Source of the DNA: Campanula takesimana
Taxonomy: Eukaryota; Streptophyta; Magnoliopsida; Asterales; Campanulaceae
Direction: 5' to 3'
Assembly: GCA_026119855.1 (NCBI GenBank)
Contig: JAOWBW010001472.1
Location: forward strand, 186,001-250,000
DNA: 64,000 nucleotides
Of the stretch, positions 22,381-33,508 are shown one piece after another. The translations under genes were made by a program, and so were the position numbers. The notes beneath the pieces were generated by a model, which saw nothing but the letters and a program-made list of their open reading frames with translations, ran no database searches and was not told where the DNA came from. How positions within the stretch are numbered: the first letter of the stretch is position 1; every line of letters begins with the position of its first letter.

Positions 22381-22765
22381 CACTACAAAAACAATTAAGA
22401 TTAGGAACGGGAATTTCCGTCCCTAATTGGCCAAATTCGTCGTTAAATTGGAAATTAACGACGACTTTGGTTGTCCCTATTTTTAGGTCGCCAAACGTGA
22501 CCAAGCCATGTCGTCGCTAATTACAAATGCCTAAGCCATCGCTATTCTCCTAAGTCCGTCCCTGATTTGGTCATCGACAATTTTAGTCATGTTCTCTCTC
22601 TACGATTGGCATCAACTTAGTCGTCCTTAAATTGCAACGACTTGGTCATCGCTATATTTTCCTTCCCTACTTAGTGATGACTTAGTCGTCCCTATCTTCA
22701 TATGCTAGAAAAATATAATACATAATTATTTGATTAAATTAAATAATTAACTATTTAATTAAATA
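22381..22765. mobile_element. CACTA element left end (fragment)
   Basis: CACTACAAAAACAATTAAG begins a region full of subterminal repeats (GTCGTCCCTAAAT, GTCATCGCTA and variants), the usual structure at CACTA (CMC/EnSpm) ends. The opposite TIR was not found, and a MITE follows. Confidence 0.6.
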
Positions 22766-23021
22766 CTACATCTGTCCCTAAATGAGTGTCCAAATTTTAT
22801 TTTAAGAGACATCTGAAAATGTCAACTTTTTGTACACTTTGGTGGCAAAGATTCATATATAATCTTGTAATCTCCTTTTCAAACATTTAGTTTTGCACGT
22901 ATAAAGAGACCGGTGAAACAAAAATCGAAAAAAAATATTTAGGGACAAAGTTATGCTAAAAAACACTCATTTTGGGATAAAGATTTCTTGAAAATGAACA
23001 CTCATTTAGGGTCAGAGAGAG
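22766..23021. mobile_element. Stowaway-type MITE
   Basis: The ends CTACATCTGTCCC and AGGGTCAGAGAGAG pair, with inner inverted similarity (AAATGAGTGTCC and complement) and TA flanks. Confidence 0.7.
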
Positions 23022-23089
23022 TAATCAATAGAGTAATGTGCCCTGGAAATTATCGAGTACTTCTTTCATCACTATTAGCCTATATGAAG

Positions 23090-23640
23090 GAAAAAACAAT
23101 CATTAGAGTAAAGTGCCCCAAAAATTTAGGCGACCAATCTAAGGCAACCAGTAATATTTTGGTCACCTAGAAACCTTAAAAAGTGAAAAAAAAAAATGCT
23201 TGGTCGTTAGAAAGAAATATCTCGCAACACTACTTTGGCGACAAATCCTTTTGTCACCTTAATAGGCTTTCATGTGACAAAGGTTTTGTCATCTAAGGAT
23301 AGGTTGTTGACAAATTCATTGTCACCTTTTTGGCGAAAAAATGTTAGTCACTATATGGATACTTGCGATAAACTATGATGTTCATCGTCTAAGGAAAATT
23401 ATTGTGATTATGTCTTTGGCGATCAAGGTAGTCACCTCACATAAACTTTATGCTACAAACGAAGACTTTCGTCACCTAAGAATTTTGGACCATGCCTTTG
23501 GCGACCACATTGATAGTCACCTTTAGTAAATTTTAGGTGACCGACTAATCTTTGTCACCTAATTAAGAATATATTTTGGTGACCAAGGTTTCGGTAACTA
23601 AGGCAATAGTAACCTTAGGATAAAAGTATTAAAATTTAAA
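23090..23640. repeat. Clustered TTTGTCACCTAA/TTAGGTGACCAA repeats
   Basis: About ten direct and inverted copies of a 12-mer around TTGTCACCTTA or AGGTGACCAA. This looks like a CACTA subterminal region distinct from the one at 22381, without visible TIRs. Confidence 0.55.
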
Positions 23641-24020
23641 AAATGGGTTTTTTTATTGATAAATTTCTTAAGCTATTACAAGAATGCACTTAAAATATAC
23701 ACATTGATTTTGGGATGGAGGAAGTAGCTTTATATTATGTTTAATGTGGACTAACATATAAATAATTTAAAACATTTGCTTTAGAGATGAACACAAACAA
23801 TTACCATATTTAGTTGCTCCCATTATTCACGTAAAAGTAACATAAAACATGAAAAACAAACGAGCACTCCTACATCTTTTATTCTCATTTTATAAACATA
23901 AACACCCCAATGTCAATAACTCACACACAACACTTTTGAAAAGTAAAATACAACAAAATTAACTCAAAAGAAAAAGACTTCATGCACACAATATATATGG
24001 ACCATTCTCCCCATGATGAA
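23641..24020. other. AT-rich DNA downstream of the TED7-like gene
   Basis: Contains a lone Stowaway right end (TTGGGATGGAGGAAG at about 23712). The 3' UTR and poly(A) site of the minus-strand gene at 24039-24617 presumably lie here. No second gene is seen. Confidence 0.4.
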
Positions 24021-24038
24021 ATTCTGAAGAGGTTAGTT

Positions 24039-24617
24039 TTAACCATACTGCTGGTTGCTTGGGGCAGCGTATCCAGAAGGAGTGGCGCCACCTTCACCTA
24101 CTTCATGAATTTCACTGGCTACTTCCACTTGTTCTTCGGCTTCATATGCTATAGCTTCTGTTTCGCTATGTTCTGGCTCAACACATGGAACAGCTGCCGG
24201 AATTAAAATAGTCCGCCTCTTCTTAGCCCAGCAGAATATAGCGGCAATGAGGAATGCTAGGAAAAAGAAACCTCCAAGCGCCACGGATATTGCAATGATT
24301 TTGGTATGGTGATTGGGTGGTAGTGGTGGTGTTTGTGGTGGTGGTGGTGGTGGAGGTGGAGGTGGCGGTGTAGGTGGAGGTGGAGGTGGTGGTAGTGGTG
24401 GTAGTGCGGTCATGTTACAACCAGGTGGTTGTGGAGGTGGTGGTGGTGGCGGCGGTGGTAGTGGAGGTGGGTATGTATGACATGGTATTGGTGGTGCTGG
24501 TGGTGGTGGAGGGGAATAATAGGGATAGGGACTGGTCGGAGTTGGTGAAGGCGGGGATGTAGGTGGTGATGGTGGTGGAGAAGAGTAACCTCCAGAGAGT
24601 TTTCTTGAAAGAGACAT
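24039..24617 (-). CDS. TED7-like proline-rich single-pass membrane protein
   Basis: An uninterrupted 192-codon frame. Residues 1-103 are extremely proline-rich (PPPPP runs, PPSPP and PTPTSPYPYYSP blocks), like an extracellular wall-associated arm. Next comes one membrane helix at about 107-130 (ISVALGGFFFLAFLIAAIFC), then KKRR on the cytoplasmic side and an acidic tail rich in Glu/Ala. This order, with the GGxFFLAFLxAAxxC helix, matches TRACHEARY ELEMENT DIFFERENTIATION-RELATED 6/7 proteins, which in Arabidopsis act with cellulose synthase during secondary-wall formation. The start ATG at 24617 is the first after a TATA box ~95 bp upstream. It lacks introns and is not inside a recognised transposon, so it is the best candidate for an active host gene here. 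The assignment rests on topology and the helix, not a search. Confidence 0.72.
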   Translation of the reverse strand: MSLSRKLSGGYSSPPPSPPTSPPSPTPTSPYPYYSPPPPPAPPIPCHTYPPPLPPPPPPPPPQPPGCNMTALPPLPPPPPPPTPPPPPPPPPPPQTPPLPPNHHTKIIAISVALGGFFFLAFLIAAIFCWAKKRRTILIPAAVPCVEPEHSETEAIAYEAEEQVEVASEIHEVGEGGATPSGYAAPSNQQYG

Positions 24618-24642
24618 CTCTTTAGTAAACTAGATGTACTAG

Positions 24643-24646
<4 letters not shown>

Positions 24647-24674
<28 letters not shown>
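24647..24674. repeat. (GT)n microsatellite in the 5' leader of the TED7-like gene
   Basis: About 14 GT dinucleotides (CA on the gene strand) between the putative transcription start and the ATG. Likely polymorphic. Confidence 0.9.
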
Positions 24675-24710
24675 GTGTGCACTTGGTGGTAAAACCCTAG
24701 AAATGAAGAG

Positions 24711-24719
24711 CTATTTATA
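24711..24719 (-). promoter_or_regulatory. TATA box of the TED7-like gene
   Basis: TATAAATAG on the minus strand, about 95 bp upstream of the ATG, predicts transcription start near 24685 and a ~65-nt leader. Confidence 0.6.
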
Positions 24720-24951
24720 GATATTTCAGTAGTGTTGGTAAATGTTTTCAAAATGTATTAATATTTGATGAATTCCATTCCTGCTAAGATTGTTTTGAGT
24801 TCTTTAGCATTTGAAGTTTTAAACAATGGCCAGTAGGGGTTCTTTAGATTTTCTTTTAGCTAATGCTTGCAGTATTGTTCAACAATGACAATCACCAAAC
24901 TTATCCAGTAGTTGACATCAACTATAATGATTAAGAACTATTTAACTATTA

Positions 24952-25135
24952 CTCCCTCCGTCCTGGACTAAGGTTACACAGAGATTAAGAAAAAATAAAT
25001 GTTGTGAGTATGAAAAGTGAAGTAGGAGAGAGAAAGTGGGTCACATTGTCTATTTTAGGTAATAAAGCAACTAAGAACCTTAGTCTGGGACAAACCAAAA
25101 AGGAAAGTAAGAACCTTAGTCTGGGACGGGGGGAG
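24952..25135. mobile_element. Stowaway-type MITE
   Basis: The ends are CTCCCTCCGTCCTGGACTAA and complement, flanked by TA. It lies ~230 bp upstream of the TED7-like TATA box and is in the same family as 10964-11204. Confidence 0.88.
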
Positions 25136-25460
25136 TATTATTTTCATAAATTTTGTAATTTAATTGTTAAACTTTTTCAAATGTGTCGTTTACTTGTTTG
25201 TACGTTACTTATACCGAGTTAAAACAATGTGACATTTATATTGATATAACCGTGATCCCTGTTATTAGGGGATGGCAGGAGTACAAACCTTATGCAATTG
25301 ATATCAAAAGCTGTGATGTGCTTGCATGCATTTTCAATGGTGTGCACAACTAAAAATCAAAAACGAATAGTTTCATTAATTGGATGTTATGAGCAATACA
25401 CATAAACAGAAACTAAAGTCTGAAATACGTTTGAACATCAAATCTAACCATTCGAACATA
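25136..25460. other. Unassigned DNA
   Basis: AT-rich sequence with no supported feature. Confidence 0.4.
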
Positions 25461-25742
25461 CTCACTCCGTCCCAGCCTACTTGACACTTATTTCCATTTT
25501 GGACTGTCCCAGCTCACTTGACACTTCCCAAAATAGCATACTTTTTATAATTTTATATTCACTCTATCCCACCACTCATTCCATCTCTTCATTTTCCACC
25601 ACTCAATTTATTCAACCAACACTACTATTTAACCCACTCATTCTCTCTCTTCATTTTCTACCACACATTTTCCTTATTTTATTCATTATCCTTAATTATT
25701 GTGTCCACCTCATGGGTGTCAAGTGAGGTGGGACGGAGGGAG
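25461..25742. mobile_element. Stowaway-type MITE
   Basis: The ends are CTCACTCCGTCCCAGCCTAC and GAGGTGGGACGGAGGGAG, flanked by TA. A pyrimidine-rich interior. Confidence 0.88.
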
Positions 25743-25751
25743 TATATATAA

Positions 25752-25975
25752 GGTCGTGCTCCTGTGAAAACCAATATATCGTGAGAATCGTGAGAACTTG
25801 GATACATTAGGTAAAAAACTAATGTATCCAATGGTTCACTTGGATACATCATTGGATACATCACTTGGATACATTAGGTAAAAACTAATGCATCCAATGT
25901 GCACTTGGATACATCATTGGATACATTAAGTTCTCACGGTTCTCACGATATTTAAGTTCTCATTGAGCACCTACC
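25752..25975. mobile_element. (TA)n-flanked non-autonomous element, copy A
   Basis: It starts GGTCGTGCTCCTGTGAAAACC and ends TTCTCATTGAGCACCTACC, imperfect inverted termini, next to TATATA sequence. The interior repeats TTGGATACAT several times. The same ends occur in copy B at 26293-26657. It is non-coding and its superfamily is not assigned. Confidence 0.7.
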
Positions 25976-26246
25976 CAGTGGCGAGGCCAAGGCAAGCCGA
26001 AGGGGGTCAATCGACCCCCTTAAATTTTAGAATGTGTCAATTTTAGTGCTTTCAAAATTTTTAGAAAATGACATTTTACTACTAAAAATAATGGATTTAA
26101 ACATTTTGACCCCCTTAATTTGGAAAACAAATTACACTAAATTATAATTTCGACCTCCTTTTATACGAAATTTGTATATCACAATTATTATAATTATCTC
26201 AAAGCAACTTCGACCCCCTTTCTAAAATTTTCTGGCTTCGCCACTG
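25976..26246. mobile_element. hAT-type non-autonomous element with 8-bp target duplication
   Basis: The ends CAGTGGCGAGGCCAAG and CTGGCTTCGCCACTG are imperfect inverted repeats of hAT type. The flanks CACCTACC at 25968-25975 and 26247-26254 are an exact 8-bp duplication. It landed in the last bases of element copy A. The inner CCCCCTTAAATT words are also inverted. Confidence 0.88.
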
Positions 26247-26252
26247 CACCTA

Positions 26253-26254
<2 letters not shown>

Positions 26255-26292
<38 letters not shown>
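26255..26292. repeat. (TA)n microsatellite
   Basis: A pure TA run between the hAT element and copy B, probably the shared insertion context of the (TA)n-flanked family. Confidence 0.9.
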
Positions 26293-26296
<4 letters not shown>

Positions 26297-26657
26297 CGCG
26301 CTCCTGTGAGAACCATTTTATATGAGAACCGTGAGAACCAATCATAACCATTAGATTAGAAAAAAAATCAAGGATCCAGATGTTAGATACATTGGATACA
26401 CTTGGATACATTAGTTAATTTTCGAAAAACAATTGGATACATTAGTTTTTAACATAGTGTATCCAAGTGCAACACTTAGATACAATACTTATTAACATAT
26501 TGTATTCAAGTGTAATATCGAATTTTTTGTAATGTAACTAAGTGTATCAATTGTATCTAACATATGGACCCTTGATTTTATTTTTTTTCCTAATCTAATG
26601 GTTATGATTGGTTCTCACGGTTCTCACGATATTTAGGTTCTCATTTGAGCACCTACC
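26293..26657. mobile_element. (TA)n-flanked non-autonomous element, copy B
   Basis: The ends are GGGTCGCGCTCCTGTGAGAA and TCTCATTTGAGCACCTACC, followed again by TA repeats. A second inner inverted pair (AATCATAACCATTAGATTAG and complement) lies at about 26340 and 26590. Longer than copy A. Confidence 0.75.
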
Positions 26658-27466
26658 TATATATATATATATGTATATATATATACATATATTTCTCCAA
26701 CAAATTAAATAGAAGTAAGGGATATATTAAGTTTATCAGTTACATGTATCAAATGAAAATAGGATACTAGTTGAAGAAGGCTCAGTCCTCAGGGCCAATG
26801 AGAACCCTGAATATTTCCTATCCGTAAAACTTAGACGCGACCGGGCTTATATATTTTCAATCTTGCTTAACTACGTGATGGAATAAAACCTATTGTAATT
26901 AAAATGTCCAGTGGGGTCATGTTCATACCGAAATATGTCATGCATTCTAATAGAGTAGTATATAATCTGGATGTCCATGTGGGGGAATATTTATACTGAA
27001 TTATGTCATGCATTCGTGTACTTCCTTCTCTCTAAGCCAAGCCCAAAATATTTGTCGCCTATTTAATTAAGAAAACAATTATTATACAATTTTATTACAT
27101 TACAAAAAATTTACAAATAAATAAAACACATTTTTTTTAAGTTTGACAAGTGAGCTTCCATATTTATTTTGAGATGAAATGAGTTATATATAATCTGTGG
27201 GATTATATATATTTACACATAGACAAACATCTGTACCAAAAAAGAAATCCATGCACAAAAGTTTGTGTGCAAGAATTTAAACTATTTGGTCCGAATATCC
27301 TAAAGAGTTTACTTCATCTAGGAAAAATAAAAATATAACCGAAACACGAAGACTAGCAGTTAGAGTCTGTTCAGACTAGCTGATTCAGTGCATAAATTAA
27401 AATAAAAAATATTTGATTGAAAGTCATTGAGGTTATAACTGGGATGGATAGACGCTATGTTTTATA
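26658..27466. other. Unassigned AT-rich DNA
   Basis: No gene recognised. It starts with a further TA/CATATA tract. Confidence 0.4.
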
Positions 27467-27643
27467 CTCCTTCCATACCAAAATAATCTTCACGTTTGAC
27501 TATTCAAATTTTTTAAGGATATGAGCACTTGCTTCACTAGCCATGTTGTTTTATGCATATTTAAGCTTAAATTGTAGAAATGAGAAAACTTTTTGAAATA
27601 ATGAGAAATGCCGAATGAAAAGATCAGTTCGGGATGGAGGGAG
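27467..27643. mobile_element. Stowaway-type MITE
   Basis: The ends are CTCCTTCCATACC and GGGATGGAGGGAG, flanked by TA. Its interior is shared with the fragment near 16353. Confidence 0.82.
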
Positions 27644-28169
27644 TAATAAAAATATAATGCAACTTGTTTTTATTCTTTTCGATTTAAAATTGCCCATTAC
27701 AGCATTTATTGTATTCGTTTTTCACTCTCTCCTTTAATCAGCACATATCAATATGACAAGTTAACTGCTATGTATACTAGCTAATAAGATCATGTAGAAT
27801 GGATTAAACATAATTTTTCATTTAAAACCTAATTTATTACTCTACATCAGCTTTTCTCTCTTCCACCTAATAATTTAACACTCATTCAACACTTACACCC
27901 TACAATGGTTTGTTTAATCCCCCATTCAACACCCTTCCAACTCATCAGCCTATACCCCACCACTTAAAATTTATTTTATATTCTTTATTTTTATGATTAA
28001 TAAAATAATAATAATAATAATAATATAAAAAACTTCACACTTAATTAATTTTTTTTAATTGCAATTAAATAAATTCTGAGAAATGGCATAAAATAAAGAA
28101 AAGTTGAAATAAGCTTAGTTCGCGACACATTTAAATCGAGTACAAATAATTAAACGACACAATAGACTC

Positions 28170-28434
28170 GAATCACAATACACTAAAAATAATGTTTTCG
28201 ATCACGCATTTCCGAACTTTGCCCATATGTGTTTGCAATTGCATCCCATAATATGGATTCCAATTTGGGCTAGCTGAAGGCATGAAACTTGGTGGAAAAC
28301 AAAGAATTTGGTATATTTTGAGGACATGGTTGGTTGAAAGATTGACTTTCATACTGAAAATTATTAGGATTGTTGTAGGGAAAAGGAACATTACTTGAAT
28401 TTTGAGTATTGAAATGGTTATTATTGGGATCCAT
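28170..28434 (-). pseudogene. PIF/Harbinger-associated Asn-rich ORF fragment
   Basis: From ATG 28434 the frame is Asn/Phe/Pro-rich (MDPNNNHFNTQNSSNVPFPY...) for 54 codons to a stop. A shifted frame continues with ASPNWNPYYGMQ. Asn-rich N-termini with PNWNPYYGMQ-like motifs are, as I recall, typical of the second (MYB/trihelix-like) protein of plant PIF elements. The DNA-binding part is absent, so it is a relic. Confidence 0.45.
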
Positions 28435-28681
28435 TTCAATAAAAATAGGGTTTTTTTTGTGTGTTGAAACACAATGAAATTCACGTCAATTTATAGAGAA
28501 AAAAATAGGAACTTTGGTGTAAAAAAGTAATAAAAAATTCTGCGAAATAATTGAGCTGGGATAAGTATGATCCGAAAATTCTGAGAACCAATCAGATTCT
28601 GCCACATGGACCAACCAGAAGAAAGAAAAAAAAATATGTGCGCCTCTGCCCAGACGCGCCCTTATCGGCGCATGTGACGCA

Positions 28682-30801
28682 TGTCGCGACCCCGGACTCC
28701 GCGGGCCCGAGACCGCGAGCTGGACATCGACTTAAGACCAAAACTAAGAAATACTGAAGTTAAAAATTCCATTTGATACCAAAAGGTGATGATCCAAAGT
28801 TTTACAAATCCAAGTTTGACAAAAACCAAACACAACTATCATAAACTTCCACAAAGTTTATGCCCAACAAAATACAAATATACAATTCTTAATGACGTCA
28901 TTGACTGGTACAACTATCCCAAAAAGGTTACACATTTATATAATGTAAACCAACCTATAACAACCTTCCCCAAAAGAATGTATCCACACTCGACGTCCTC
29001 TTTCTCGTGATCAGCGAGACTAATCCTTAGCACCTTGGGGGGGGGGGGTTAAGGAAAAACAAGATAAAAGAAAGGGGGTGAGATAAATCTCAATAAGTTA
29101 CTAATGCAACTACATGACATGCTATGATGCAAGAATCAATAAACGATAATAAATATCACATAGCACGTAGCATTTATCACATAACAGATAGCAGCGGAAA
29201 TAAACACATAACAAAGGATATAGCCAAGGTTTTCCAAACCGGTACATCCAAATAAAGGATCGCTGCGCAGCTTCAATAATCAACAATTCATCATCTTCAT
29301 AATAGCATGAAAGCCGAAGAGAAAACCCCGGTACCGGAACCAATAACCATAAAAGTGTCACAAAGGACAAGGACCATGACACAAAGTCATGCCCGGTAGC
29401 TAGATACATTCCCAAAGGAAGCTAACTCATCCTTTCCAAGGCCAATCTGGAAAAGGGGTATAGAAGGGGGCAAAACAATGGTCAACATTATAATGGACTT
29501 GGCTTTGCCATTATAATCCTTCCCATCGCCCGATGCAACAAATATGCCAGCTGGGCTTCTCATTTAATGCTAAGTAATAATATTTTAGCATGAATAAACA
29601 ACTTAAGGTTCCAAAGTAGGGAACCATACCAAGAAGTCACCAAGAAAGTGAAATGTACCAATCACGCACAATTAAAGTGTTCCAACAATCTCAATTAACA
29701 CTTAATTAATTTCCAACACAAACTTAATCACAAAGGACCCAATTCTATCACTAGAGTGTACTACAATGTTCACTAAGGTCAACTAGAAGGACACCCAAGA
29801 TTTGGATCAAAACGCATTCTTCAACCATACAAAATAACAAATGTAAACTTTCAGAGGACTGTGCGGCCGCCCAAAATGGTGTGTGCGGTCGCCCAAAAAG
29901 GCCATCAACCAAGAACAAAAGCTTTCAGATAGTTGTGCGGTCGCCCAGACACTTTTGGACGGTCGCCCAAACTTCTGGAATGCTGGAAATCGGGAAGAAC
30001 AAAATGGGTTCTTCCATTTTCATACCAAAACACATTCCAACCAAAATCCAACCCTCTAACTAGCATACTAATGTACCAAAACAACTTATAAGTCCAAAAA
30101 GACTCATACAACAACATTTAACAACCAAAATCAAGAATCAAATCCCAACATTCATAAATCACCATTTTTGACCAAAAACTCAAATAAATTCCAAACAAAT
30201 TCAAAACCCAACCAAACTTCAAATATAACACATCAAGCATTATCTAAACATGATATGAACATTTTAGCATCAAAATGGGGGAAAAGTAACTTACTTGGAT
30301 TTTCTCAAAGTTGATGGATTTCAAATATTTTTGATTCTACGCGATCCTATCGACGATCTAAACACATTTCACGTTTTAAGAAATGAGAGATTATGAGAGG
30401 AAGAGGAAGAAAATGAAGAGAGATGAAGAGAGATGAAGAGAGAAACTTACCCTTTTTTCTTCCTTGGAGAGAGAGAGAGAAATGGGCTGGGAAGGATGGA
30501 GAGAGTGAGGGAGAAGAGGAGGAGTAGGGAGGGAGTAGGGGAAATGATTTAAAAGATTTTACACTTAGGCCCCCTCCACTACACTACACACAATTCTACA
30601 CTCCCTACTAACAATTAAGACCCAACAATACTACACTAGCACAAATGACCCAAATAAAATGCTAGGCATAATTATTATGAAACATAAAATGCACACATAA
30701 ATATTTAAATAAATAATAATTTAAATAAGTAAACAAGCAAATAAATAAATAATAATTATTTATTACTAATTAAAATAGAGCCTATATTTCGGGTCGTGAC
30801 A
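28682..30801 (-). repeat. 3' LTR of the gypsy element
   Basis: 2120 bp, near-identical to 35417-37530. It holds a four-copy CpG-rich motif array at 29863-29968, a G run at 29037-29048 and GA-rich DNA near 30400-30540. Confidence 0.95.
29863..29968. repeat. CpG-rich motif quartet in the gypsy LTR
   Basis: Copies of GCGGYCGCCC start at 29863, 29885, 29937 and 29959 (the last reads ACGGTCGCCC), giving start-to-start distances 22, 52 and 22. The other LTR has the same layout at 36593, 36615, 36667 and 36689. Differences between the two arrays are transitions inside the motif, as expected from CpG methylation and deamination. Confidence 0.9.
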
Positions 30802-30820
30802 TTCACTCCCCCTTAAAGAA
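30802..30820 (-). other. Polypurine tract of the gypsy element
   Basis: AAGGGGGAGTGAA directly before the 3' LTR on the minus strand, the plus-strand DNA primer site in reverse transcription. Confidence 0.75.
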
Positions 30821-30850
30821 AATTCGACCCGAATTTTAACGAGACTCACC

Positions 30851-31157
30851 TTAAACAAAAAGCCACGGAAATTTCCTCTCTATCTCATCACGAAGCTCAC
30901 ACGTCGACTCCTCGATGTTATGATTCCTCCAAAGAACTCGAACCAACGCGATGCTTTTGTTTCTCAACTCTTGGACTTTAGAATCTAAGATCCGAACCGG
31001 TCGTTCCTCATAAGTCATATCGGGCTCAATATCCTCCGGTATCCTCGGTAACACGTGCGATGGATCATGAACATACTTCCGAAGCATAGAAACGTGAAAG
31101 ACGTTGTGCAACCGGTCTAAAGATGACGTAACGCGAGACGATACGCTAGAAGTCCAA
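30851..31157 (-). pseudogene. Gypsy integrase C-terminal tail (chromodomain-like)
   Basis: The frame to the stop at 30851 includes HNVFHVSMLRKYVHDPSHVL and, after it, ILDSKVQELRNK and VRVLWRNHNIEEST, the layout of the degenerate chromodomain at the end of chromovirus integrases, which steers insertion to chromatin. It is separated from the integrase frame by single-base losses near 31137 and 31158. Confidence 0.75.
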
Positions 31158-32179
31158 CCTTTCCCAAATCTCAAACGGGCCAATAAACCTCGGAGCCAAT
31201 TTGCCTTTCTTCCCAAACCTACGAATACCCACCTTTGGAGATACTTTCAAGAACACCAAATCACCGGTCTGAAAACTAAGATCTCGCCTTCGGTTATCTG
31301 CATAGCTCTTATGTCGACTCTGGGCTGTCTTCAATCTATCCCGGATAACTCTGACTTTCTCAACCGAATCCCGAAGCAAATCAATACCCAAAACTTTCGC
31401 TTCACCAACCTCATCCCAACAAATAGGCGATCTACACTTCCTTCCATACAAGGCCTCAAACGGTGCCATCTCGATACTAGCCTGATAACTGTTGTTGTAA
31501 GAGAATTCCACTAACGGTAGGTGCGAATCCCAAGAATCGGAAAAGTCTATCGAACACGCTCGCAACATATCCTCCAAAATTTGAATAGTCCTCTCGGATT
31601 GACCATCGGTCTGAGGATGAAAAGCCGTACTGAATCGCAAATCTGTACCCAAAGCTTCTTGAAACGCCTTCCAGAATCTAAAAGTAAACCTCGGGTCTCG
31701 ATCTGACACAATACTAACCGGAACCCCATGCAATCTAACGATCTCATCAATGTAAAGGGTCGCAAGATTCTCCATCGAATATCTGATGTCAATAGGCAAG
31801 AAATGGGCACTCTTAGTCAATCTATCCACTATTACCCAAACACTGTCATACAACCTACGGGTACGAGGTAGTCCCGTAACGAAATCCATAGTCACATGCT
31901 CCCATTTCCACTCGGGAATATCTAACGGCTGAAGTAGTCCCGCGGGTCTCTGATGCTCGGCTTTGACCTGCTGACAAGTTAAACACTTCGATACATACTC
32001 AGCTATTTCCCTCTTCATATTATTCCACCAAAAATGTTGCTTCAGATTCTGGTACATCTTCGTACTACCCGGATGAATAATATATCTCGATTTGTGACCT
32101 TCATTTAAAACTTGCCTCTTTAATCCACCAATATCGGGTACGCACAAACGACCACGGAAAGTCGAAACTCCACTCGAAC
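31146..32179 (-). pseudogene. Gypsy integrase
   Basis: Zinc-binding HHCC (GHKSRYIIHPGSTKMY, CLTCQQVKAEH) followed by the catalytic core: Asp in TMDFVTGLP, Asp in VSDRDPRFT, Glu in PQTDGQSERTIQ. All catalytic residues are present. The frame is joined to RNase H upstream only through a single-base loss at about 32179 (GG where GGG is expected) and ends early near 31150. Integrase inserts the cDNA into nuclear DNA. Confidence 0.88.
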
Positions 32180-33508
32180 CAATGAAAAATCCTCGAAGTT
32201 CTTTTCCTTCAATCTACCCATTATCTTCACCAACTCGGGATCTTCTTTCTGAGCTTCCTTTATTCTCTGAATTAGGGTCGGAGATACCCTAATACTCGCA
32301 AAAATAGCCCCATGTCTCGATTCACGAGGAGACCAATCTCGAACATCCTCGAGCATTTTCCACTCCCGGACCATCATCGAAGCCACATAAGATTTTCTAC
32401 TAATCGCATCGGCTACCACATTCGCCTTTCCCGGGTGATAAGAAATCGTACAATCATAATCCTTCAACAATTCCATCCATCGGCGTTGCCTATTATTCAA
32501 CTCTTTCTGGGAGAAAAGGTACTTCAAACTCTTGTGATCCGTAAAAATCTCAAACTTCGCCCCATAAAGGTAGTGCTTCCACTTGTGCAACGCAAATACT
32601 ATCGCAGCCAACTCCATATCATGAGTCGGGTAATTCTGCTCACTAGGAGTCAATTTCCTCGAAGCATATGCAATTACTTTCCCATTCTGCATCAACACAC
32701 AACCCAAACCCTCTTTCGAAGCATCACTGTAAATCACTAGGCCATCGCTCCCATTAGGCAAAGTCAAGATCGGTGCGGTAGTCAACCTCTTCTTCAATTC
32801 CTCAAAACTTTTGTCACATTTCTCGGTCCACATAAACGGGACATTCTTCCGGGTCAACTGAGTCATCGGAGTAGCAATCCTCGAAAACCCCTCAATAAAT
32901 CTTCGGTAATACCCGGCTAAACCAAGAAAGCTTCTAATCTCTGTCACTGATTCGGGTCTTTTCCAATCCACTATTGCCTCTATCTTCGAAGGATCCACCG
33001 AAATCCCATCTTTCGAAATAACATGACCCAGAAATGACACCTTCTCGAGCCAAAATTCGCATTTACTGAACTTCGCAAATAATTTCTCCCTCGCAAGAAC
33101 GGATAAAACTGTCCTCAAGTGCTGCTCGTGCTCCTCTCTAGATTTAGAGTAGACGAGTATATCATCAATAAAAACCACCACGAACGAGTCAAGATAGGGA
33201 TGGAAAACTCGGTTCATCAAATCCATAAACACTGCCGGCGCCTTAGTCAACCCAAACGGCATAACCAAGAACTCATAATGACCATAGCGAGTGCGAAAAG
33301 CGGTCTTCGGAATATCCTCCGATCGAACCTTCAACTGATGGTACCCACTCCTCAAATCAAGTTTAGAGAAAACCACGGACCCTTGAAGCTGATCAAATAA
33401 ATCGTCAATATGAGGTAGAGGATACTTATTCTCTCCGTAACCAGATTCAACTTCCGGTAATCTATACACAATCTCAAGGAACCGTCTTTCTTCCGCACAA
33501 ATAAAACG
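32150..33508 (-). pseudogene. Gypsy reverse transcriptase and RNase H
   Basis: Reverse transcriptase motifs are intact: FSKLDLRSGYHQLKV, MPFGLTKAPAVF, and the catalytic FIDDILVYSK. RNase H follows (IYSDASKEGLGCVLMQ, FTDHKSLKYLF). Single-base losses at about 33507 and 33430 break the frame at the start of the domain, and one at about 32179 breaks its end. Without them the pol frame would be continuous. Confidence 0.9.

Noticed and set aside
24374..24751. Open frames on the plus strand and in another minus frame over the TED7-like gene
   Set aside because: Val/Gly- and His-rich translations are shadows of the proline codons in the real gene.
28786..30117. Short genes in the gypsy LTR, duplicated at 35521-36847
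   Set aside because: LTR sequence. The apparent conservation is due to LTR identity, not selection on protein.
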